From: an uncultured bacterium
Lineage (GTDB): Bacteria; Cyanobacteriota; Vampirovibrionia; Gastranaerophilales; Gastranaerophilaceae
Assembly (NCBI GenBank): GCA_949288685.1
Contig: CASELB010000042.1
Coordinates: 1-5,693 of the forward strand
Direction of reading: 5' to 3'
Length of the DNA: 5,693 nucleotides
How positions within the stretch are numbered: position 1 is the stretch's first letter; each line of letters begins with the position of its first letter. Positions 1-4,846 of this stretch are shown here, in pieces. Both the position numbers and the translations under genes were made by a program. A model generated the notes under the pieces. That model was not told where the DNA came from. It searched no databases and saw only the letters and a program-made list of their open reading frames with translations.

Positions 1-186
1 CTTGCTTTAGACCCTGAAATAAATTCAGGGTGACATATTTATTCATGGTGCAATACTGCTCGCAATCCGCAAGTTCAGGGTGACATGGTTTATCCAGGGT
101 GACAGGTACCTTTTGTTTTAGGTCCTGAAATGAATATTTACCCCTTCAGGGTGACATATCATTTACCCCTCCCTTTATTTTTATTG
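1..186. repeat. Intergenic cluster of short hairpin repeats (left cluster)
   Basis: No gene is seen here; the stretch is built largely from copies of a short palindromic element. The clearest copy (about 10-35) has CCCTGAA at 12-18, a 5-nt loop, TTCAGGG at 24-30, then TGACA. A second copy (about 117-156) has CCTGAA at 124-129 and TTCAGG at 145-150, with the loop widened to 15 nt, again followed by GTGACA. Two half copies keep only the right arm plus TGACA (71-85 and 94-104). A further edge in the other orientation (GTCATTCCGC, 186-195) touches the stop codon of the adjacent gene. The same family recurs at 3750-3914. It looks like a REP/MITE-like dispersed element. Because the copies lie downstream of a minus-strand gene they could also shape mRNA 3' ends, but none has a T-run typical of an intrinsic terminator. 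Confidence 0.75.
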
Positions 187-579
187 TCATTCCGCACTTA
201 CAAGTCCAAGTTCTGTAACTTTTTCATATAAAATTACATTCAAATCCTCTTTTGATAACTCCTTACCATACTTACGCATAAATTTATCTATATCAAATTT
301 TTGTAAAAATTTATCAATTTTACTCACCTTTTCAGGAGCATTACAAAATTCCGATTTTAAACGCTCAAAATAATTTTTTATATATAACTCCATATTAAAC
401 GATTCTTCAATAATACCGGTATAAAGCACCGGTTCATCAGTATCTGAAAAAATATTTTTATGCGCATTTTTATCTTTTTCGCTATTCTGATTAGTTTCTT
501 CTTTTTCCTGTCTGCCCTGACGCCCTTCCTGCCCTGCAGGAGTGACACCGAACAAAGGATTTATTGGAGAATTAAACAT
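187..579 (-). CDS. Hypothetical protein, 130 aa, downstream of dnaX
   Basis: I do not recognise this protein. It has no signal peptide or membrane segment, so it is probably cytoplasmic. Residues 1-17 are Gly/Pro-rich, residues 17-45 are a polar, low-complexity stretch rich in Gln, Glu, Lys and Asn, and about residues 60-128 look helical and charged. The ATG at 579 is the only good start. A recognisable Shine-Dalgarno is lacking apart from a weak AGG about 10 nt upstream. It follows dnaX by 103 nt on the same strand with no obvious terminator between, so co-transcription is likely. In many bacteria dnaX is followed by ybaB and recR; this protein resembles neither in what I can see. The stop TGA lies in sequence resembling the edge of the nearby hairpin repeat, so the extreme C-terminus may be repeat-derived. 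I am fairly confident it is a gene, but its function is unknown. Confidence 0.6.
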   Translation of the reverse strand: MFNSPINPLFGVTPAGQEGRQGRQEKEETNQNSEKDKNAHKNIFSDTDEPVLYTGIIEESFNMELYIKNYFERLKSEFCNAPEKVSKIDKFLQKFDIDKFMRKYGKELSKEDLNVILYEKVTELGLVSAE

Positions 580-682
580 TGCAGAAAACCTATGATTGTT
601 ACACTATTATTATTTACGGCATAATTTGAAAAAACTTTAATTTTCTACTCTACACGTTGTATAATAAGGCTTTTATACCCGC

Positions 683-2563
683 CTAAATATACTTACCGTC
701 AAATAAATTAACAATCATCCTTGTCTGATCGGACGAAAAAGTCTCACCGGAATTATCCTCCTGTACTTCATTCTGAACATCAGATACTTCTGCCGTAAAT
801 GCCTTTTCCTCCTGCTTTGTATCATAATCATCATCTGCTTTTGTCCGCGGCGGCTGAACAGGAGCAGCACTTTTAGGTTTAAATGTTTTTGCCGGCGCCG
901 GCGTAGACGGCGCCGGTTCAGACTTTGGGAGCGGTGTATCCCCTGATTGCGGAAGCCTTATTGTAATTCTGGAATTTGTTTGCCCGAACAATTTATCCGC
1001 AGCATCTTTTAAAATTTGTTTTTTTGAATCCTCATTAGCCTGTTTTACAAAAATTTCTTGCTTAAAAGTGATAACGACTTCATCCGGCGCTATCTTAACA
1101 GGATTTGCAAGCCGCAACAATGCCTGCGTTGACGGGCTGTTTATATTCTTAATAAGTCCCGCCCACAGTCCTGCAGCATCAAGGGTACCGGAAGTATTAA
1201 CCGCTTCATGTTTAATATGGGCAGGCGCCTGATTTTCTGCAGAATTATTTTCAGCCTTTAAGTCCTCCTGAACTTTCTCCATGCCGGTCGATATTTCTTC
1301 TGTATTCCGCACCGACGGTTGAATACTTGTTTGTGCTGTTACGTTTTGAGACTGTTCTGCCGGTTGTTTTATCACTGGTTTAACAGGCAAAGCATTTCTT
1401 GCGATATCACCGCCCTCAAGAGCTTTTACTCTATTCTGTAATTCAATAAGTTTTGTATTTTCTGAAATATTTGCAAGATCAATTATTGCTACTTCCAGCC
1501 ACAAATATTGATTTGCTGTCTGTTTTAGTTCTCTTATATAATGTGCTGTTCGTTCAAGAAGAAATACAATCTGGTGTGTTTCAAGTTGTTCAACCTGCTT
1601 TGCCACCTCTTGAACCTGTGCATTATTGTAACCAGTTAATTCTTCCTGTAATTCTTTTCTGCTATTTTTCGTAATAAGCATATTTTTAAAATACTCACAA
1701 AGGTTTGAAAGTATTAATGTCGGTTCGTTTCCCGAGTTGTAAACTTTTTCAAGAAGTTCAAGAGCGCCCTGCGTATCAGATTGAATAATTTTATCCGCAA
1801 TCTGTTTTAGCAAATCAAAAGAAAGACGCCCGAGCATATTATTTACATCATCCAGCGTTACTTCCGTTTGCACGCCGAGAAGACTTAACTGGTCAAGAAG
1901 GGCTATACTGTCACGCATACCGCCCGCAGAGTTTTTAGCTATTGCGAAAAGTGCATCATCATTGATTTTTATCCCTTCTTTATCAGAAATAAATCTAAGG
2001 TGGTTTACGATATCTTCGGTTGTTATTCTCCTGAAATCAAACCTCTGACACCGGCTTTTAATTGTATCAAGAACTTTATGAACTTCGGTTGTCGCAAGGA
2101 TAAATATTACATTCTCAGGCGGTTCTTCAAGAGTTTTCAAAAGTGCGTTAAAAGCATGATTAGTAAGCATGTGCACTTCGTCTATAATATAAATCTTGTA
2201 TCTGCCATGAACTGGCGTATACTGGATTTTTTCAAGAATATTCTGAGTATCTTCAACTTTTCTGTTACTTGCTGCATCTATTTCTATAACATCAATCGGT
2301 ACGGTATTTGTAACGTCTTTACAGCTTGGGCATTCATTACACGGAGTAATAGTAGGACCGTTAATGCAGTTTAGCGATTTTGCAAGAATACGCGCCGTAG
2401 ATGTTTTTCCAGTTCCCCTTGGACCCGTAAATAAATAAGCATGGGAAATTTTATTAAGTTCTATTGCACTTCTAAGTGTTTTTTTAATATGCTCCTGACC
2501 GACAATTTCTTCCAGGCACTGTGGTCTGTATTTTCGATATAAAGGCAAGTAATTATCATTCAT
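683..2563 (-). CDS. dnaX: DNA polymerase III subunit gamma/tau
   Basis: This is the clamp-loader ATPase, which opens and loads the beta sliding clamp and, as tau, ties the polymerase to the helicase at the fork. The AAA+ core is complete: Walker A GPRGTGKTS (47-55), a four-Cys zinc module (C66, C75, C78, C81), Walker B IIDEVH (126-131), sensor 1 LATTE (156-160), the SRC arginine-finger motif (170-172), and sensor 2 GGMRDS (214-219). Residues 240-370 form the oligomerisation domain. Next come a Gln/Asn/Glu-rich linker (about 395-455), a folded tau-type domain (about 462-537), a Pro/Ala/Lys linker (about 543-575) and an acidic tail ending near 626. That length is close to the 643 residues of E. 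coli tau. The ATG at 2563 gives the normal N-terminus (LYRKYRPQ). It has no Shine-Dalgarno but sits 7 nt after a -10 element. An A7 run at codons 513-515 could give a shorter product. Confidence 0.97.
   Translation of the reverse strand: MNDNYLPLYRKYRPQCLEEIVGQEHIKKTLRSAIELNKISHAYLFTGPRGTGKTSTARILAKSLNCINGPTITPCNECPSCKDVTNTVPIDVIEIDAASNRKVEDTQNILEKIQYTPVHGRYKIYIIDEVHMLTNHAFNALLKTLEEPPENVIFILATTEVHKVLDTIKSRCQRFDFRRITTEDIVNHLRFISDKEGIKINDDALFAIAKNSAGGMRDSIALLDQLSLLGVQTEVTLDDVNNMLGRLSFDLLKQIADKIIQSDTQGALELLEKVYNSGNEPTLILSNLCEYFKNMLITKNSRKELQEELTGYNNAQVQEVAKQVEQLETHQIVFLLERTAHYIRELKQTANQYLWLEVAIIDLANISENTKLIELQNRVKALEGGDIARNALPVKPVIKQPAEQSQNVTAQTSIQPSVRNTEEISTGMEKVQEDLKAENNSAENQAPAHIKHEAVNTSGTLDAAGLWAGLIKNINSPSTQALLRLANPVKIAPDEVVITFKQEIFVKQANEDSKKQILKDAADKLFGQTNSRITIRLPQSGDTPLPKSEPAPSTPAPAKTFKPKSAAPVQPPRTKADDDYDTKQEEKAFTAEVSDVQNEVQEDNSGETFSSDQTRMIVNLFDGKYI
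892..916. repeat. GC-rich perfect inverted repeat inside dnaX
   Basis: CCGGCGCCG (892-900) and CGGCGCCGG (908-916) form a perfect 9-bp, all-GC stem with a 7-nt loop, inside a gene that is otherwise AT-rich. It lies in the part of dnaX that encodes the Pro/Ala linker (about residues 550-558). In the mRNA it would be by far the most stable local hairpin. It may simply follow from Ala/Pro codons (GCC, CCG, GCG), but the exact palindrome goes beyond what the protein sequence requires. Confidence 0.6.
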
Positions 2564-2578
2564 GGTAATATTGTAGCA
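2563..2578. promoter_or_regulatory. Overlapping divergent extended -10 elements (dnaX / ldcA-like)
   Basis: The two divergent start codons are separated by only 30 bp. On the plus strand TGG-TAATAT (2563-2571) is an extended -10 matching 5 of 6 consensus bases, predicting transcription from about 2578, a 16-nt leader and then the GGAG site of the carboxypeptidase gene. On the minus strand TGC-TACAAT (2578-2570) is another extended -10, and its predicted start falls on or next to the dnaX ATG at 2563. The two elements share bases 2570-2571. Neither has a convincing -35 at 17 nt, which extended -10 promoters can tolerate. This is a prediction from sequence only. Confidence 0.5.
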
Positions 2579-2583
2579 TAAAC

Positions 2584-2587
2584 GGAG
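2584..2587 (+). promoter_or_regulatory. Shine-Dalgarno site of the LD-carboxypeptidase gene
   Basis: GGAG lies 6 nt before the ATG at 2594. This fixes the start and contrasts with dnaX across the same gap, which has no such site. Confidence 0.75.
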
Positions 2588-2593
2588 AAAGTC

Positions 2594-3484
2594 ATGAGTT
2601 ATATTTTCCCAGAACCGTTAAAAAAAGGAGACACAATAGGCATTATTGCGCCATGTGGCAGCCTTAAAGAACCGGAACGTATCAAAGCCGGAACAAAGCT
2701 GCTGCAAAATGCCGGATTTAAAGTCAAACTCTCAGAGCACCTGTTTGATAAATACCGTTATATGGCAGGTCGGGATAATATACGAGGAGAAGAAATCAAC
2801 AATTTTTTTGCGGATAAAGAAATAAACTGCATAATTTGTGCACGCGGCGGATACGGTGCATTAAGGATTATAGATAAGCTGGATTATGATTTAATAAAAC
2901 ACAACCCGAAATTATTTTGCGGTTACTCTGATGTAACAGCACTTTCCGTAATGCTACTAAAACATGCCGGGCTTGTAACATATTCTTCGCCTATGCTATC
3001 AGGAGATTTGGGAGAAGAAAAGATTTCAGATTTTACAATTAATGAATTTTTTAAAACACTCGGCGGAAAACAATGTGAATACGGGCTAACCGGTTCATCT
3101 GAGAATAGTACAAACGGTATTGCGTGGGGAGGAAATTTAACGACAATAACAAGTCTCTGCGGAAGAGATTTTATACCGGATGAAAAATTTGTATTTATAA
3201 TTGAAGATATTAATGAGTCTGCATATAAGATTGACCGCTGTCTGGCGCAATTAGGCGGGATTAAAAGATTCAGAGATAACGTTGCGGGAATTGTCTGCGG
3301 AGAATTTACAGGAATTGATAACGCTGAATGGCTTGATGAGACAATTAAGGAATACTCTGAAGAGTTTAAGGTGCCATTATGGACAGGGTTAAAATTAGGA
3401 CATATTGCAGAAAAAATAACATTTCCGATAGGCGGAGAATGCGAAGTTAAGAGGAACAGAATATTTTTCAAACAAAGGGGTTGA
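2594..3484 (+). CDS. ldcA: LD-carboxypeptidase, peptidase family S66
   Basis: This is a serine peptidase that in peptidoglycan recycling removes the terminal D-Ala from the tetrapeptide, cutting an L,D bond in the cytoplasm. The S66 fold is readable throughout. There is an N-terminal GDTIGIIAPCGS segment (12-23), then CARGGYGALRIIDKLDY (82-98). The nucleophile motif GYSDVTAL (110-117) has Ser112. The family motif IIEDINESAYKIDR (202-215) probably contributes the catalytic Glu, E204. His270 in LGHIAEK completes the Ser-Glu-His triad. At 296 residues with no signal peptide it matches full-length family members. The start has a good GGAG site and the gene is divergent from dnaX. The related MccF group (microcin C immunity) shares this fold and cannot be excluded from motifs alone, but the plain LdcA architecture and lack of a toxin cluster favour a housekeeping role. 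The gene symbol is assigned by family. Confidence 0.92.
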   Translation: MSYIFPEPLKKGDTIGIIAPCGSLKEPERIKAGTKLLQNAGFKVKLSEHLFDKYRYMAGRDNIRGEEINNFFADKEINCIICARGGYGALRIIDKLDYDLIKHNPKLFCGYSDVTALSVMLLKHAGLVTYSSPMLSGDLGEEKISDFTINEFFKTLGGKQCEYGLTGSSENSTNGIAWGGNLTTITSLCGRDFIPDEKFVFIIEDINESAYKIDRCLAQLGGIKRFRDNVAGIVCGEFTGIDNAEWLDETIKEYSEEFKVPLWTGLKLGHIAEKITFPIGGECEVKRNRIFFKQRG

Positions 3485-3509
3485 CTGTAATATATGTTTT
3501 ATTTAAGAT
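3481..3509 (+). promoter_or_regulatory. Sigma70-type promoter upstream of tRNA-Val
   Basis: TTGACT (3481-3486, 5/6 to the -35 consensus) and TAAGAT (3504-3509, 4/6 to the -10) are separated by exactly 17 nt, with a predicted start near 3516. The -35 overlaps the stop codon of the carboxypeptidase gene (3482-3484). It is the best-formed promoter before the tRNA and would give a leader of about 90 nt, which is long for a single tRNA gene. Confidence 0.5.
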
Positions 3510-3514
3510 AGTCA

Positions 3515-3601
3515 ATGTAATGGATGTGGTTCAAGTTGGCAACCGAACGGTTACTAAATTTCCGCTCTACCAACTGAACAAGTTAAAAATGACAATTACA
3601 T
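3515..3601. other. Structured leader / possible degenerate tRNA-like element
   Basis: This interval between promoter and tRNA contains nested inverted repeats. The outer arms are ATGTAAT (3515-3521) and ATTACAT (3595-3601). The middle arms are GTTCAAGTTGG (3529-3539) and CCAACTGAAC (3570-3579), with one bulged base. An inner small hairpin is AACC-GAAC-GGTT (3541-3552). The stretch 3563-3577 is the exact reverse complement of the D arm of the neighbouring tRNA. Read on the minus strand, 3564-3579 resembles a D arm (GTTC-AGTTGGTA-GAGC), but I could not complete a cloverleaf. It may be a decayed opposite-strand tRNA, a structured leader or a small RNA; no choice is certain. Confidence 0.35.
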
Positions 3602-3605
3602 ATTT

Positions 3606-3681
3606 GGGCGTTTAGCTCAGTTGGTAGAGCGTCTCCCTTACAAGGAGAGGGTCAGAAGTTCGAGTCTTCTAACGCCCACCA
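3606..3681 (+). tRNA. tRNA-Val (anticodon UAC)
   Basis: A complete 76-nt cloverleaf with encoded CCA. The acceptor stem is GGGCGTT (3606-3612) with AACGCCC (3671-3677). The D stem is GCTC/GAGC around AGTTGGTA. The anticodon stem is TCTCC (3632-3636) with GGAGA (3644-3648), and the loop CTTACAA places TAC at 34-36 (3639-3641), which reads valine codons. There is a 5-nt variable loop. The T arm is AGAAG/CTTCT with TTCGAGT. A78-type discriminator A is at 3678 and CCA at 3679-3681. Every stem pair is Watson-Crick, so it should be functional. An intrinsic terminator follows 7 nt later. Confidence 0.96.
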
Positions 3682-3688
3682 TTTAATC

Positions 3689-3715
3689 AAGAGGCTTTTA
3701 ATAAGCCTCTTTTTT
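3689..3715 (+). terminator. Intrinsic terminator of tRNA-Val
   Basis: AAGAGGCTT (3689-3697) and AAGCCTCTT (3703-3711) form a 9-bp stem with a 5-nt loop, and a run of T at 3710-3715 follows directly. It is a textbook Rho-independent terminator and closes the plus-strand tRNA transcript before the repeat cluster. Confidence 0.88.
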
Positions 3716-3749
3716 AGTGCATTTTTAAGTCTATTTAATAATAAGTGTT

Positions 3750-3914
3750 GTCACCCCGAGCTTATTTCGTAATCTCTAACAAGGTCCGTTTTAGGTCCTG
3801 AAACAAGTTCTGGACGGCAGCAATATAACTGTCATCCCGAATTTATTTCGGGCTCTTACCAGTTGGAAACAGAAACTTCAAGTTGGTTAGGTGCTGAAAC
3901 AAGTTCAGCATGAC
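3750..3914. repeat. Intergenic cluster of short hairpin repeats (right cluster)
   Basis: This holds four more copies or part copies of the element seen at 1-186. A half copy starts GTCACCCCGAG (3750-3760). A mutated copy runs TTAGGTCCTGAAACAAGTTC (3791-3810). A good copy at 3831-3852 has CCCGAA (3836-3841) and TTCGGG (3847-3852) with a 5-nt loop. Another at 3889-3914 has GCTGAA (3893-3898) and TTCAGC (3904-3909) with loop ACAAG, followed by ATGACA. Stems differ between copies at paired positions, so both arms change together. The stretch lies between the tRNA terminator and the minus-strand genes, and the last copy runs into the 68-residue ORF. Positions 3716-3749 show nothing further. Confidence 0.78.
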
Positions 3915-4062
3915 AGTTTATGTTATTTTCTGATGTAATATATATTTGTTTAAAAAGTCTATAATATTCTAAAAGTAAGACTGTCTCTGATTTTTTAAGC
4001 TCTTCAATCAATTCTTTTATATACTTCAAAAGTTCAAACTTTGCCGCTTTACCTCTAGACAT
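3856..4062 (-). CDS. Small hypothetical ORF (68 aa) with repeat-encoded C-terminus
   Basis: I do not recognise it. Residues 1-49 form a compact, charged, probably helical sequence (a KYIKELIEELKKSE-type amphipathic stretch, then LLLEYYRLFKQIYI). Residues 50-68 are the translation of the hairpin repeat at 3889-3914 and the bases beyond it; the peptide CHAELVSA is a familiar readthrough of such repeats. The natural C-terminus was therefore probably replaced or extended by repeat insertion. The ATG at 4062 has no visible Shine-Dalgarno, and the ORF begins 27 nt after the stop of the HEIAH protease gene on the same strand, so it may be the last gene of that transcript. It could be a truncated remnant rather than a working gene. 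Confidence 0.4.
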   Translation of the reverse strand: MSRGKAAKFELLKYIKELIEELKKSETVLLLEYYRLFKQIYITSENNINCHAELVSAPNQLEVSVSNW

Positions 4063-4089
4063 AATTAATAAAACTAGTTTTAAATTTAT

Positions 4090-4794
4090 TTACAATATTG
4101 AATATTGTTTTAATATTTCAGCATTAGGTCCTTCATATTCTTTATATAATTCAAGTATTGTCGGAGACAATCGTTTTTTGCACATTATAGCTTCAAATGC
4201 ACAGGCAACAAATTCTGCCGGTGAGGAACATGCATAACCTCTAATCTCTTTTTTTATGGATTTAAGTGCTGATTTATTGCTAATAAATTTGTTATAAATA
4301 GAAAAATCAGTTAATCCGGAATTAATAATTTCACTCTTTTTTCCCATTTTGATATAATTACTTGAAACCTTTTCATGATTATAATGTGCGATTTCATGCG
4401 CCAGTACGGGAAACATGTTATAGGCAGTGTTTAAAGAAATCACACCTGAACCGTACATTCCTGAATAGCGTTGACGCCAATTCTTATACAGTTCTATAAC
4501 CGGAGGGGATAAAATCTTTCCTTTGTTCATGTTATATATATCACACAAACATCTGTTAACATTGTTTATATCACTAAGCCGACCACCGACAATATTTTCC
4601 ATTTGAAAATGTACACGGGCATAATTTTTAGCCTCGATAACCGAACCGGATTTCTCAAAAATCAGCGGCTTAAACTTTTCAAAAACATCCTGCCCTAAGC
4701 TACTACGATTTCGCAAAATAGTACTATTTTTTATAGTTTTAATCAGTTTAGTACTTTGGGAGAACAAATAATTTTTTAAAACTTTTATTTCCAT
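4090..4794 (-). CDS. Putative zinc metalloprotease (HExxH), cytoplasmic
   Basis: This predicted gluzincin-type zinc peptidase has 234 residues from the ATG at 4794. The segment ISLNTAYNMFPVLAHEIAHYNHEK carries HEIAH: His133 and His137 would bind zinc and Glu134 would be the catalytic base. About 60 residues on, SSPAEFVACAFEA supplies the likely third ligand, Glu194, in a context like the PAEF motifs of other single-domain zincins. No signal peptide or membrane segment is seen, so it probably acts inside the cell or is exported by another route. The frame stays open seven codons further to a TTG at 4815, next to a T10 tract; I prefer the ATG, although neither start has a clear Shine-Dalgarno. 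It follows the M48-like gene on the same strand (52 nt from that stop to this ATG), suggesting one transcript. I cannot name the family or a substrate. Confidence 0.78.
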   Translation of the reverse strand: MEIKVLKNYLFSQSTKLIKTIKNSTILRNRSSLGQDVFEKFKPLIFEKSGSVIEAKNYARVHFQMENIVGGRLSDINNVNRCLCDIYNMNKGKILSPPVIELYKNWRQRYSGMYGSGVISLNTAYNMFPVLAHEIAHYNHEKVSSNYIKMGKKSEIINSGLTDFSIYNKFISNKSALKSIKKEIRGYACSSPAEFVACAFEAIMCKKRLSPTILELYKEYEGPNAEILKQYSIL

Positions 4795-4846
4795 ACAGTA
4801 TATAAAACTGAACAAAAAAAAAATTTGCCTGAGATTAGAAATTCAA

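Noticed and set aside
1..186. CRISPR array
   Set aside because: The repeats are palindromic, of unequal length and spacing, and there are no uniform spacers or cas genes.
660..665. Plus-strand TATAAT in the gap after dnaX
   Set aside because: There is no -35 at a sensible distance, and the only gene it could face is dnaX in antisense.
1453..1674. Plus-strand open frame antisense to dnaX
   Set aside because: It lies wholly inside dnaX on the other strand, has no RBS, and its Leu-rich composition is a by-product of the dnaX codons.
2000..2374. Plus-strand open frame antisense to the dnaX AAA+ core
   Set aside because: It is opposite the most conserved part of dnaX; no start signals or family features are seen.
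993..2817. TTATCCGCA near-DnaA boxes at 993-1001, 1791-1799 and 2809-2817
   Set aside because: They differ from the consensus at a key position and lie inside coding regions where Ala-Asp-Lys type codons generate them.
2923..3471. Minus-strand open frame of 182 codons opposite the carboxypeptidase gene
   Set aside because: The plus strand encodes a full S66 enzyme with all motifs; the antisense frame is Ser/Pro-rich noise without an RBS.
3481..3515. TTGACT...AGTCAA inverted repeat as a terminator of the carboxypeptidase gene
   Set aside because: The loop is over 20 nt and no T-run follows; the left arm is better explained as a -35 element.
3836..3852. Repeat hairpin as an intrinsic terminator for the minus-strand genes
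   Set aside because: The stem is only 6 bp and neither side has a T-run; it is a copy of the dispersed repeat.
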